64,000 bases of DNA, from assembly GCF_003201955.1 (NCBI RefSeq), contig NZ_QJJM01000002.1, positions 62,001 to 126,000 of the forward strand. The letters run 5' to 3'. How positions within the stretch are numbered: the first letter of the stretch is position 1; the number at the start of each line of letters is the position of its first letter. This document shows, in pieces, positions 54,359 to 63,053 of this stretch. The position numbers and the translations under genes were made by a program. The DNA is from Blastomonas natatoria. Its GTDB lineage: Bacteria; Pseudomonadota; Alphaproteobacteria; Sphingomonadales; Sphingomonadaceae. The notes below the pieces were generated by a model that saw nothing but the letters and a program-made list of their open reading frames with translations, ran no database searches and was not told the origin of the DNA.

Positions 54359-54939
54359 TGCCGCCGCTGATTCTCGCATCGGCCAGTCCCCGCCGCCAGC
54401 AACTGCTGGCGCGGATCGGCATTGTTGCGAGCGCGATCATCCCTGCCGATATCGACGAGACACCGCACAAGGCAGAGCTGCCCCGGGTCTATGCCCGGCG
54501 GATGGCGTCCGAAAAGGCGGCCGTGATCGCCGCGCAAAATCCCGAAAGTGCCGTTCTGTCAGGTGACACGGTCGTCGCTGCCGGACGCCGGATTCTGCCC
54601 AAGGCCGAGACCGAGGCCGAGGCGCGCGAATGCCTGGCGCTGATTTCCGGGCGCCGGCATCTGGTGCTGTCTGCAGTCACGCTGATGCTGCCCGGCGGCC
54701 GGGCCCTGCATCGGTTGTCAGAGACCATCGTCACCTTCAAGCGGCTGCATGCCGATGAGGTGGAAGCCTATATCGCGGGTGGCGAATGGCAGGGCAAGGC
54801 GGGCGGCTATGCCATTCAGGGCAGCGCCGAGGCCCTGATCCGCAGCATCGCGGGCAGCTATAGCGGTATCATGGGCCTGCCTCTCTACGAAACGCGAAGC
54901 ATGCTGCTGAGCGCGGGCCTGCTTTCCCCGCGGCCATGA
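54358..54939 (+). CDS. maf: Maf-family nucleotide pyrophosphatase
   Basis: 193 residues. LILASASPRRQQLLARIG is the N-terminal Maf motif, DTVVAAGRRILPKAETEAEA the metal site region with catalytic Asp, and GKAGGYAIQGSAEALI the C-terminal signature. Maf proteins hydrolyse non-canonical nucleoside triphosphates. Both ends overlap neighbours (TAATG with infA and ATGA with the RNase gene), so the infA-maf-RNase block is one transcript. Confidence 0.93.
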   Translation: MPPLILASASPRRQQLLARIGIVASAIIPADIDETPHKAELPRVYARRMASEKAAVIAAQNPESAVLSGDTVVAAGRRILPKAETEAEARECLALISGRRHLVLSAVTLMLPGGRALHRLSETIVTFKRLHADEVEAYIAGGEWQGKAGGYAIQGSAEALIRSIAGSYSGIMGLPLYETRSMLLSAGLLSPRP

Positions 54940-55904
54940 CCCACTGGCTCTACGAGCAGGGCATCGGCGAGGAGCGTGCTGCGCTGATCGACCGGGGCCG
55001 TATCGTCGAGGCGAGGATTCAGCGCAACGATGCCGTCTGGCTGGCGGGCGCAGTGCTGGACGTGAAACTGCTTGCGAAGAGCGCTGGCGGTCACCGCGCG
55101 CGCGCGTTGCTGCCGGACGGCGCCGAAGCGATGCTGCAGCCGGTTCCCGCACGCACCAGCGAAGGCGCAACCATCCGTGCCGAAATCGTCCGGGAGGCGA
55201 TGATCGAGCCTGGCACCGGCCGCACCAAGCCGCCGCGCCTGCGCCCGGTCGGCGCGGACACGCCCCTGCGCCCCGCCCCGCGCCTGATCGACATCTGCTC
55301 TGCCGATGACGTGGAGATCATCCGCTGCCCCCCTGCCGGACCCGACTTGCTGGCGGATGCAGGATGGCATGAGGTGATCGAGGAAGCCGAAACAGGTCAG
55401 GTCGCATTTCCGGGAGGACTGCTCACCTTTTCACCGACACCTGCCATGATGGTCGCAGATATCGATGGCGACATCCCGCCGCGACTTCTGGCTCTTGCCG
55501 CTGCGGCTGCTCTGGCACAGGCGATCCGGCGGCACGGCGTGGGCGGAGGGATCGTGGTCGACTTTCCGGCCGTGAGCGAAAAGGCCGACCGGAACGACGT
55601 TGCCTCAGCCTTCGATTCGGCGATGGCGCTGCCATGCGAGCGCACCGCGATCAACGGCTTCGGTCTGATGCAGGTGATCTTGCGCCGAACGCGCGCTTCG
55701 CTGATCGAGCTTTGCGCGGCTGACCGTGTACGCTGGAACCTTCTGGCGCGCTTGCGCAGTGCCGAAAGGGATCACGGCACGGGATTGCTGACCCTTGCTC
55801 TGTCGCCTGCCGAATCGACGCTGCTCGCCGGCCAGCCGCAATGGCTGGACGAACTGCAGCGGCGCACCGGGAGACCGGTTGCAGTCGAGAGCCGCGCCGC
55901 ATAG
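54936..55904 (+). CDS. short RNase E/G-family protein
   Basis: 322 residues. It aligns with the catalytic DNase I-like and RNase H-like part of RNase E/G: the magnesium-site aspartates are in MMVADIDGDIPP and GGGIVVDFPAV, and the segment INGFGLMQVILRRTR matches ISRFGLLEMSRQR of RNase E. There is no S1 domain insertion and no zinc-link CPxC pair, so it is shorter than RNase G (about 490). Alphaproteobacteria often have this reduced homolog between maf and yacG. It may cleave specific RNAs or be structural only; function is inferred. Confidence 0.85.
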   Translation: MTHWLYEQGIGEERAALIDRGRIVEARIQRNDAVWLAGAVLDVKLLAKSAGGHRARALLPDGAEAMLQPVPARTSEGATIRAEIVREAMIEPGTGRTKPPRLRPVGADTPLRPAPRLIDICSADDVEIIRCPPAGPDLLADAGWHEVIEEAETGQVAFPGGLLTFSPTPAMMVADIDGDIPPRLLALAAAAALAQAIRRHGVGGGIVVDFPAVSEKADRNDVASAFDSAMALPCERTAINGFGLMQVILRRTRASLIELCAADRVRWNLLARLRSAERDHGTGLLTLALSPAESTLLAGQPQWLDELQRRTGRPVAVESRAA

Positions 55905-55915
55905 ATGCAGCAAGC

Positions 55916-56080
55916 ATGAACACTTCCCGCCCCTGTCCGCTGTGCAACCAGCCTGCCCGGCCCGATTTTGCTCCATTCTGCAGCAAGGCCTGCAAGGACC
56001 GCGATCTTCTGCAATGGCTGGGCGAAGGCTACAGGCTGCCCGGCCCGCCCGCAGATCGGCCTGATGCGGAATATGATTGA
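55916..56080 (+). CDS. yacG: DNA gyrase inhibitor YacG (zinc finger)
   Basis: 54 residues. Four cysteines at 7, 10, 22 and 26 (CPLC ... CSKACKDRDLLQWL) form the zinc site, and GEGYRLPGPP follows as in the family. YacG binds GyrB and inhibits gyrase. Start 55916 is 11 bases after the RNase stop, last protein gene before tRNA-Phe. Confidence 0.92.
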   Translation: MNTSRPCPLCNQPARPDFAPFCSKACKDRDLLQWLGEGYRLPGPPADRPDAEYD

Positions 56081-56211
56081 GCGCCAGATGCAGGCACGTG
56101 ATTTTGCTATGGACAAGGCCGCCCAAGCCTGCCTATAGGCGGCGCTCCAAATCGCCGGTGAGGCGATGAGCCAGATACCGCTTTCGCTGCGAAAGCCTGG
56201 CTAGGCCCGAT

Positions 56212-56287
56212 GCCCGGGTAGCTCAGTTGGTAGAGCATGCGATTGAAAATCGCAGTGTCGGCGGTTCGATCCCGTCCCCGGGCACCA
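56212..56287 (+). tRNA. tRNA-Phe (GAA)
   Basis: 76 nt. The acceptor stem pairs GCCCGGG with CCCGGGC; the anticodon stem TGCGA/TCGCA holds loop TTGAAAA with anticodon GAA; the T arm contains GGTTCGATCC; CCA is encoded at 56285-56287. No integrase or direct repeat near its 3' end. Confidence 0.97.
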
Positions 56288-56357
56288 CTTTTCCACCTCT
56301 GTACAACCCCAGGTGCCGGAACACTCTCCGACACCCAAAGACGTGCGAACCCGCGGG

Positions 56358-57194
56358 CTATCTGCGGATGAAGTCCAGAATGTCGGCATTGAGGCGATCG
56401 GCATTCACCGTCAGCATGCCGTGCGACAGGCCTTCATAAACCTTCATCTCGGCATGCGGCAGCAGATCGGCCTGGAGCAGCGCCGCGTTCCGATAGGGAA
56501 CGACCTGATCATCATCGCCGTGCAGGACAAGCGTGGGAACGGTCATCGCTTTCAGATCCTCGGTCTGATCGGTCTCGCTGAAGGCCTTGATACCTTCATA
56601 ATGGGCCTTGGCGCTGCCCATCATGCCCTGACGCCACCAATTCTCCACCACGGCTTCGTCTGGCTCCGAATCGTCCCGGTTGAAACCATAGAAGGGCCCT
56701 GATGCGACGTCGCGAAAGAAAGCGGCGCGATTGGCGGCCAGCGCGCTGCGGAAGCCGTCAAACACCGCCATGTCGAGACCGTCAGGATACCGATCGGTCT
56801 TGAGCATGATCGGCGGAACCGCAGCGACCAGCACCGCCTTGGCAACGCGGCCCTGCGGAATGCCATGCTGTGCGACATAGCGCGCAGCCTCACCGCCCCC
56901 TGTCGAATGGCCGACATGAATGGCGTTCGTCAGATCAAGATGCGCTGCGACTGCGGCGGCGTCGGCTGCATAATGGTCCATGTCATGCCCTTCGCTCACC
57001 TGCTCCGATCGGCCATGCCCGCGGCGGTCGTGCGCGATGACGCGAAAGCCCTGGCCCAGGAAGTAAAGCATCTGCGCATCCCAATCGTCCGACGAGAGCG
57101 GCCAGCCATGGTGGAACATGATCGGCTGCGCGTCCTTCGGCCCCCAGTCCTTGAAGAAAATCTGCGTGCCGTCGGATGCGGAAACATAAGCCAT
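56358..57194 (-). CDS. alpha/beta hydrolase (cofactor-free haloperoxidase/esterase-like)
   Basis: 278 residues. GWPLSSDDWDAQMLYF, RRGHGRSEQ, the nucleophile elbow VGHSTGGGEAARY (Ser in GHSTG), Asp in LHGDDDQVVP and His in GLSHGMLTV form the catalytic triad of the non-haem chloroperoxidase-type hydrolases. Likely a cytoplasmic esterase; substrate unknown. The RBS GGGAGAACG is before the ATG. Confidence 0.9.
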   Translation of the reverse strand: MAYVSASDGTQIFFKDWGPKDAQPIMFHHGWPLSSDDWDAQMLYFLGQGFRVIAHDRRGHGRSEQVSEGHDMDHYAADAAAVAAHLDLTNAIHVGHSTGGGEAARYVAQHGIPQGRVAKAVLVAAVPPIMLKTDRYPDGLDMAVFDGFRSALAANRAAFFRDVASGPFYGFNRDDSEPDEAVVENWWRQGMMGSAKAHYEGIKAFSETDQTEDLKAMTVPTLVLHGDDDQVVPYRNAALLQADLLPHAEMKVYEGLSHGMLTVNADRLNADILDFIRR

Positions 57195-57299
57195 GGTCGT
57201 TCTCCCGTTGCTGACGCCCAGCCTAGCGCATGAAGGGGGTCGGAAAGATGACCCCGATATGGAGCCATTGCACCAACACCCCGATTGCGGTCGCGCCGG

Positions 57300-57869
57300 T
57301 CAGCTTCGCTGGGGGATGGTCCCCGGCCGCAAATAGGGCATGAGGTGCCCGACATAGTCGATCTTGCCCAGCGGCACACCCTGTCCCCGCAGGATCGCAT
57401 AGGCGGTCATCACATGGAAGTAGAATTGGGGAATCGCCCAGTCACGAGCATATTGGGCCGCCGTGAAGTCGAAGATCATGCCGATCGGCAATGCATGCGC
57501 GATCGGCATGTCGGCAGCGACATCGGCGAGATCGTCCGCCGCCGCCTCGACGATGGCGATGCTGCCGGCAATCCGTGCCTGCGCATCGGCGATGGTCCAG
57601 ACCTTGGCTCCGGCGTCCACCCCCTCCCCGCGCAGTTCCGCTATCGCATCCGGAAATTCCTGCCCGCGCAGCCGCGCCATCGCCTCCTGCGCCTGCACGC
57701 ACGCAAAGCATATCTGGGTGAACAACGGAAACATGTCCGGCGCCAGCCTGGCCTGCATCAGCTCCGCCGAACGATCGCCTGTGCCATGCTGCTCGGCCTT
57801 GCTGAGCCAGGTGGAGAGTGCCCCGAGCATCGGCACGAATGTGGGTACGAGAAGATCCTTCAGTGTCAT
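57300..57869 (-). CDS. DUF1993-family protein
   Basis: 189 residues, helical, no signal peptide. It shows LLVPTFVPMLGALSTWLSKAE, FACVQAQEAMARLRGQE and HVMTAYAILRGQGVPLGKID, which match DUF1993, a family related to DinB-like four-helix bundles. The ATG at 57869 has AAGGATGAT before it; a longer form would start inside the spacer. Function unknown. Confidence 0.85.
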   Translation of the reverse strand: MTLKDLLVPTFVPMLGALSTWLSKAEQHGTGDRSAELMQARLAPDMFPLFTQICFACVQAQEAMARLRGQEFPDAIAELRGEGVDAGAKVWTIADAQARIAGSIAIVEAAADDLADVAADMPIAHALPIGMIFDFTAAQYARDWAIPQFYFHVMTAYAILRGQGVPLGKIDYVGHLMPYLRPGTIPQRS

Positions 57870-57978
57870 CAAATCATCCTTCCTGCGATGCAGCACCTTA
57901 GCCCGAATGGTGCCGCCACATAGCCCGAGCGCCGAAATAAACCTGTTCTTTCTTTGTTCCGATCGCTATCTTCCAGCA

Positions 57979-59229
57979 ATGAGCGAAAAACCGATTCTGC
58001 AGAAGCTCGCCGTTCTGGCCGATGCGGCCAAATATGACGCATCCTGCGCATCGTCCGGAACGGTGCGACGCGATTCGACCGGCACCAAGGGCATCGGCTC
58101 GACTGGCGGGATGGGCATCTGCCACAGCTATGCGCCCGACGGGCGCTGCATCTCGCTGCTCAAGATCCTGCTCACCAATTTCTGCATCTATGACTGCCGC
58201 TTCTGCATCAATCGCGCTTCAAGCAATGTCCCTCGGGCCCGGTTCAACCCCGCCGAGGTCGTCCGGCTGACGCTGGATTTCTACAAGCGCAACTATATCG
58301 AAGGCCTGTTCCTGTCCTCAGGGATCATCCGCTCGGAAGATTACACGATGGAACAGCTGGTCGAGGTTGCGCGGCTGCTCCGCGAGGAGCATCGCTTCGG
58401 CGGCTATATCCATCTGAAGACTATCGCCGGCGCTTCGCCCGAACTGATTGCCAAGGCGGGGCTGTATGCCGATCGCCTTTCGACCAATGTCGAACTGCCG
58501 ACCGAGGACGGACTCAAGAGCTTTGCCCCGGAAAAGAAGCCGCAGACCATCCGTAAGACCATGGCCAATGTCCGGGTCGGCGTCGAGGATGCGGTCGATG
58601 CGCGCAAGGATCGGCTGCTCAGGAAGGCCAGGCCGCCCCGCTTCGCCCCTGCCGGCCAGTCGACCCAGATGATCGTGGGCGCCGACAGTGCGCGCGATGA
58701 CGACATCCTTGCCTCGGCGACCAGCCTCTATTCGGGATATCGTCTGCGCCGGGTCTATTATTCGGCCTATAGCCCGATCCCCGATGCCAGCAGCGACCTG
58801 CCTCCGGTGCGACCGCCGCTCATGCGCGAGCACCGGCTGTATCAGGCGGACTGGCTGCTGCGCTTCTATGGTTTCGACCGCGCAGAGATCATGGCGGGTG
58901 CCAGTGACGGCATGCTCGACCTGTCGATCGATCCCAAGCTGGCCTGGGCATTGCAGCGGCGCGAGAGCTTTCCGGTCGATATCAACCGCGCGCCGCGCGA
59001 AATGCTTTTGCGCGTGCCAGGTCTTGGCACCAAGGCGGTCGATCGGATCATTGCTGCACGACGCCTGGGCGCCATTCGCATCGGCGATCTCGCTCGCCTC
59101 ACCGCTTCGGTGAAGAAGGTCCTGCCCTTTGTGACCACGCCCGACTGGCGGCCCGGAGGGCTCACCGACAGCGCCAACCTGCGCGCGCGCTTCGCTCCTC
59201 CGCCCGAGCAGATGAGCCTGGCGCTCTAG
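57979..59229 (+). CDS. putative DNA modification/repair radical SAM protein
   Basis: 416 residues. The radical-SAM cluster is CX3CX2C at Cys69, Cys73 and Cys76 (NFCIYDCRFCINRA). A partial TIM barrel follows (LFLSSGIIRSEDYTME, YIHLKTIAGASPELI, STQMIVGADSARDDDIL). Near the C-terminus a helix-hairpin-helix (LRVPGLGTKAVDRIIAARRLGAI, first 20 residues sufficient) may bind DNA. It precedes a DUF4130-UdgX fusion by five bases, the constant partner of this family. Both are thought to deal with damaged or modified bases; the reaction of the radical SAM protein is not known. Confidence 0.9.
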   Translation: MSEKPILQKLAVLADAAKYDASCASSGTVRRDSTGTKGIGSTGGMGICHSYAPDGRCISLLKILLTNFCIYDCRFCINRASSNVPRARFNPAEVVRLTLDFYKRNYIEGLFLSSGIIRSEDYTMEQLVEVARLLREEHRFGGYIHLKTIAGASPELIAKAGLYADRLSTNVELPTEDGLKSFAPEKKPQTIRKTMANVRVGVEDAVDARKDRLLRKARPPRFAPAGQSTQMIVGADSARDDDILASATSLYSGYRLRRVYYSAYSPIPDASSDLPPVRPPLMREHRLYQADWLLRFYGFDRAEIMAGASDGMLDLSIDPKLAWALQRRESFPVDINRAPREMLLRVPGLGTKAVDRIIAARRLGAIRIGDLARLTASVKKVLPFVTTPDWRPGGLTDSANLRARFAPPPEQMSLAL

Positions 59230-59234
59230 ACGCG

Positions 59235-60680
59235 ATGGCGATGCGCGAGATCATCCTTCACCAGCCCGGCGATTTCGAGGAGTGGCGCAGCCATGCCCGC
59301 GTGCTGCTCGCCGCGCGGATCCCTCCCGAGGATATCGTCTGGCGGCATAGCGGCGAGAGCGCTTCGCTGTTCGCCGATCCCGCGCCGCTCCAGCCCCAGC
59401 GCACGATCAGTCTGCTGCGCGAACTCGTGACCATTGCCGACCGCGTGATCTGTCACCGCGATGACGGCGTCCCCTCGCGGCTCTATCGCGTGCTCTGGCG
59501 CTCGCTCGACGATCGCAGGCTGCTGGAGCGGCGGACCGATCCCGATACCGACTGGCTGATGCGTTGCGACAAGGCCATCCGGCGCGATCTGCACAAGATG
59601 CACGCCTTTGTCCGCTTTCGCAGGGTCGGCGAGGACGAGACAGGGCGCGAGCGCTTCATCGCCTGGTTCGAACCCGAGCATCGCATCGTGCGGCTGGCTG
59701 CGCCCTTTTTTCGCAAGCGCTTCTACGGCATGGACTGGGCGATCCTGACCCCGGATGCCCGCGCAATATGGCACGACGAGGAACTGCATCTCGGCCCAGG
59801 CGGCACGCGCGACGAGGTGCCCGATCACGACGTCGTCGAGGAGCAATGGCGCACCTATTACGGATCGATCTTCAACCCTGCCCGGGTCAAGATTGCAGCG
59901 ATGCGGGCGGAAATGCCCAAGAAATACTGGCACAACCTGCCCGAGGCGCAGGATATCGCGCCGCTAATCGCCGGGGCGGAGGCGCGCGTGGAACGGATGC
60001 GCGAGACAGCCGTCTCGCTTGCCAATCCCCGCAGCGACAAATGGCGTGTGCGTGGAGACACGGAGACTGTCGTGCCCGAGACCATCGCATCGCTGGACGA
60101 TCTCAATGAGGCCGTGCGCGCCTGCACCCGCTGCCCACTGCACTGTCACGCCACGCAGGCGGTGACCGGCGAAGGCCCGCGTCAGGCGCGCATCATGCTG
60201 GTGGGCGAGCAGCCGGGCGACCGCGAGGACCTGGAAGGCCGTCCGTTTGTCGGGCCCGCCGGGCAGCTTCTCGACGAGGCGCTGGCTGAAGCAGGGCTCG
60301 ACCGAAAGACGCTGTACGTCACCAATGCGGTCAAGCATTTCAAATTCGTCGCGCGTGGCAAGCGGCGGCTGCACCAGAACCCCAGCACCGGCGAAATTGA
60401 TATCTGCCGCTGGTGGCTCGATCAGGAACGCGCGCTGGTGCGGCCAGATATCATCGTCTCGCTCGGCGGAAGCGCGCTACGCGGGCTCACCGGCAAGTCT
60501 GCCAGTATCTCGTCGATGCGCGGCAAGGTTCATGCGCTGGACGATGGCGCGCGGCTCGTTGCGACGGTGCATCCCTCTTTCCTGCTGCGCCTGCCCGACC
60601 GCGAGCGCGCCAAGGTCGAACGCGATCAGTTCGTCGCCGATCTGGCTTCTGCGAAACATATGGCCGAAAGCCTTGCCTGA
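59235..60680 (+). CDS. DUF4130-UdgX fusion, uracil-DNA-binding/glycosylase protein
   Basis: 481 residues. The N-terminal DUF4130 domain (SLDDRRLLERRTDPDTDWL, KMHAFVRFRRV, APFFRKRFYGMDWAIL) spans about 250 residues. The C-terminal UdgX has an iron-sulfur cysteine set starting ACTRCPLH, motif A GEQPGDREDLEGRPFVGPAG (near residue 324), the UdgX loop KRRLHQNP with His near 380, and VATVHPSFLLR. In UdgX this His attacks the abasic site and makes a covalent protein-DNA link. It shares the operon with the radical SAM gene. Confidence 0.92.
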   Translation: MAMREIILHQPGDFEEWRSHARVLLAARIPPEDIVWRHSGESASLFADPAPLQPQRTISLLRELVTIADRVICHRDDGVPSRLYRVLWRSLDDRRLLERRTDPDTDWLMRCDKAIRRDLHKMHAFVRFRRVGEDETGRERFIAWFEPEHRIVRLAAPFFRKRFYGMDWAILTPDARAIWHDEELHLGPGGTRDEVPDHDVVEEQWRTYYGSIFNPARVKIAAMRAEMPKKYWHNLPEAQDIAPLIAGAEARVERMRETAVSLANPRSDKWRVRGDTETVVPETIASLDDLNEAVRACTRCPLHCHATQAVTGEGPRQARIMLVGEQPGDREDLEGRPFVGPAGQLLDEALAEAGLDRKTLYVTNAVKHFKFVARGKRRLHQNPSTGEIDICRWWLDQERALVRPDIIVSLGGSALRGLTGKSASISSMRGKVHALDDGARLVATVHPSFLLRLPDRERAKVERDQFVADLASAKHMAESLA

Positions 60681-60708
60681 TGGCGCAACCCCCAAGGCCA
60701 AGCCGCGT

Positions 60709-61413
60709 ATGGTCGGCATGTCTGAAACGTGCACAACCGACGATCATCCGCTGGCGGAGCGCTTCCGCTCGTTCATCCAGGATCGCAATTTCCCCTGTGT
60801 CGGCGCCAAATCCGCGCTGGCCAAGGGCAATTTGCGGATCATCATTGGCCGCGACCTGCGATCGGCCTGGGACGACCTTCGCATTCATCCTGCACTCATG
60901 GAGATCGCGCGCGATTATGCGCTTGACCCGGCCCCATTCCAGTCGCTCGCCGTTCTGTTCGAAGAGGATGCCGGGCTCGACGAGGCCGGGTTCGAACAGC
61001 ATCTTTGGCAGCGGCTGCAATCGCTGAGCGACAAGGACGACTGGCTCGGCCAGCCGGTCGACCCTCGGGTCAGCGGCGATCCTGACGACCCGCATTTCTC
61101 GCTCAGCTTTGGCGGTGAGGCGTTCTTCGTGGTCGGCCTGCATCCGGGTGCCAGCCGCCCCGCGCGAAGGTTCGGTCGGCCTGCGATCATCTTCAATCTG
61201 CATGATCAGTTCGAGCAGTTGCGCGCGTCGGGCCTGTACGAGAAGATGCGCGGCACGATCATCGATCGCGACGTGGCGCTGGCTGGCGCGCCCAACCCGA
61301 TGCTGGCGCGGCATGGCACCATCTCCGAAGCGCGGCAGTATAGCGGCCGGGCGGTAGGAAGCGAATGGCGCTGTCCGCTGCGCCCCAGAAAGGCTGCCGA
61401 ACATGCCGCATGA
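60709..61413 (+). CDS. GntA-like/YqcI-YcgG family protein (putative haem-dependent guanidino N-hydroxylase)
   Basis: 234 residues. Characteristic segments are RNFPCVGAKSAL, VGLHPGASRPARRFGRPAIIFN and the C-terminal YSGRAVGSEWRCPLR. The family includes GntA, which hydroxylates the guanidino group of enduracididine in guanitoxin synthesis. The start is uncertain between 60709 and 60718 (three residues); both follow AAGG. The next gene, a DUF1989 protein, overlaps its end by 11 bases, so they probably work together. Substrate is unknown. Confidence 0.83.
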   Translation: MVGMSETCTTDDHPLAERFRSFIQDRNFPCVGAKSALAKGNLRIIIGRDLRSAWDDLRIHPALMEIARDYALDPAPFQSLAVLFEEDAGLDEAGFEQHLWQRLQSLSDKDDWLGQPVDPRVSGDPDDPHFSLSFGGEAFFVVGLHPGASRPARRFGRPAIIFNLHDQFEQLRASGLYEKMRGTIIDRDVALAGAPNPMLARHGTISEARQYSGRAVGSEWRCPLRPRKAAEHAA

Positions 61414-61987
61414 AATTCCGCCGCGCTCGGGCACGGCTTTCCTCTTGAGCCAGGGGCAGACGCTCACCGTCACCGACATTCTCGGCGAACAGGTGGCGGA
61501 TCTGCTGGCCTTCAACCGGCACGATATCGGCGAGGTAATCTCTTCGGGACGGACGCTCGATTATGCCAGCAAGATCTACCTTTCGACCGGCGACCTGCTC
61601 TATTCGAACCGCAGCCAGGTGATGCTCGAAATCATCGCTGACGATGTGGGGCGGCACGACTTCCTGCTGACGCCCTGCTCGAAGGACACGTTCCGCATCA
61701 TTTACGGCGATACCGATCCGCATCGCGGCTGTTTCGGCAATCTGGCTGCAGCCCTCGCGCCTCATGGCGTGACCGAGGACATGATTCCCGTCGCCTTCAA
61801 CTGCTTCATGAACGTGCCTGTCGACGCTGCCACCGGTGAACTCCGCGTCGATCCACCTCTCAGCAAGGCGGGAGAGTCTATCACCTTCCGTGCGCATATG
61901 GACCTGATCATCGGGTTGACCGCCTGTTCGGCGCTGCAATCGAACAACGGGTCGTTCAAGCCCATCGCCTATACGATCGACGATTGA
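61403..61987 (+). CDS. DUF1989 urea-carboxylase-associated family protein
   Basis: 194 residues. GTAFLLSQGQTLTVTDILGEQVADLLAFN, in shorter form the motif VTDILGEQVADLLAF, and CFGNLAAALAPHG, FNCFMNVPVD and ACSALQSNNGSFKPI are typical of DUF1989. Family members CgdA and CgdB act as carboxyguanidine deiminase subunits. Here there is a single member next to a GntA-like oxygenase, with overlapping reading frames. Deimination or hydrolysis of a guanidino or ureido compound is a reasonable inference. Confidence 0.85.
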   Translation: MPHEIPPRSGTAFLLSQGQTLTVTDILGEQVADLLAFNRHDIGEVISSGRTLDYASKIYLSTGDLLYSNRSQVMLEIIADDVGRHDFLLTPCSKDTFRIIYGDTDPHRGCFGNLAAALAPHGVTEDMIPVAFNCFMNVPVDAATGELRVDPPLSKAGESITFRAHMDLIIGLTACSALQSNNGSFKPIAYTIDD

Positions 61988-61990
61988 TCC

Positions 61991-62869
61991 TCAGCGCTTG
62001 CGCGCCGCCAGATAGAACCAGTCCCCCATCCCGATCTTCGGCCCCAGCCAGGCAAGCGGCGCAAAGGCGAGCGCATAGGCCAGCCGCTTGTAGCTTCTGG
62101 CCAGGTCGGCCGGCTTGCCGAACGTGTAGCGCAAGTCGATGGCGGTGTCCTGCTTGCCGAGACATTCGAAACCGCGCGCCTCGAGCATGGCCGAAAGCGT
62201 GCGGATCGAGAACTGATACAGGTGCCATGGCGGTTCGGGATGCGGCCAATATCCCAAGGGGGCGGCCAGCGGCTCCGAAGCCCGCGGAAACAGCCCGTCG
62301 ATATTGGGCGTCGACAGGATGAACAGCCCGCCAGGCTTGATCAGCCGGTGCGCAGCCATAATGTCGCAGGCCGGGTCGCGCACATGCTCGATCACGTCGA
62401 ACATGGTCAGCACGTCGAGGCTCTCCGGTTCAGCCGTAACCGCGTGAATGTCGCCGTTGGCGATGGTCAGGCCGAACTGGTCGCGAGCAAACTGGGCCGA
62501 AGCCTCGGAAAACTCGATGCCGGACACTTCGAACCCGGCCTTTTGCGCTTCGTGCAGAAACAGGCCGGTCGAGCAGCCGACATCCAGCACCCTGCCGCCC
62601 GAAGCATATCTGCGCACGAAAGCCAGGTGTTCGCGCGCTATGCGCGCCATGCGCGCAAAGTCATCGCTTGCAGGATCGTGCAGGCTGGTGTGATAGTCAT
62701 TGCCGGCCTGGTACATCGCTGCCAGCACATCCGGATCTGGCGGGTCGGCAATGAACGCCAGCCCGCAGGCGGCGCAGCGCACCAGCGTGTAGCCGCCGAC
62801 CGACGCAACCAGCCGGCTATCGGTCGACTGGCAATGATTGCATGTGGCTTGCGGCCAAGCCTGCGCCAT
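61991..62869 (-). CDS. SAM-dependent methyltransferase with N-terminal zinc-ribbon
   Basis: 292 residues. Two CxxC pairs (CNHCQST and CAACGLAF) in the first 45 residues form a zinc-ribbon; GGRVLDVGCSTGLFLHEAQKAGFEVSG is motif I, and VLTMFDVIEHVRDPACDI motif II/post II, giving a Methyltransf_23-like class I enzyme. Members act on sugars, lipids or small molecules; the substrate is unknown. The ATG at 62869 has GGGACAAG at a good distance; an upstream ATG at 62920 is also open. It faces the DUF1989 gene three bases away and is divergent from the GNAT-like gene. Confidence 0.85.
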   Translation of the reverse strand: MAQAWPQATCNHCQSTDSRLVASVGGYTLVRCAACGLAFIADPPDPDVLAAMYQAGNDYHTSLHDPASDDFARMARIAREHLAFVRRYASGGRVLDVGCSTGLFLHEAQKAGFEVSGIEFSEASAQFARDQFGLTIANGDIHAVTAEPESLDVLTMFDVIEHVRDPACDIMAAHRLIKPGGLFILSTPNIDGLFPRASEPLAAPLGYWPHPEPPWHLYQFSIRTLSAMLEARGFECLGKQDTAIDLRYTFGKPADLARSYKRLAYALAFAPLAWLGPKIGMGDWFYLAARKR

Positions 62870-63053
62870 GTTCTTGTCCCACGAAAATTTGCTTCGGTCA
62901 CGAGGTCGCGGCTCTTGCATAGCGGCCTAGCGCTTTGACATGAAGATCGCGTAAACCGAGATCCAGCGATCTTGCGCGACGTGCTTCAAGCGATCTTAAC
63001 CGTCACCGCCTAAAGGTCTCGCCAATGCCCCGCCCCCACCCGATAGCTGCCGC

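Noticed and set aside
56212-56357. tRNA-Phe as an attachment site for an integrated element
   Set aside because: No integrase gene, no repeat of the tRNA 3' end in the window, and the flanking genes are ordinary chromosomal ones.
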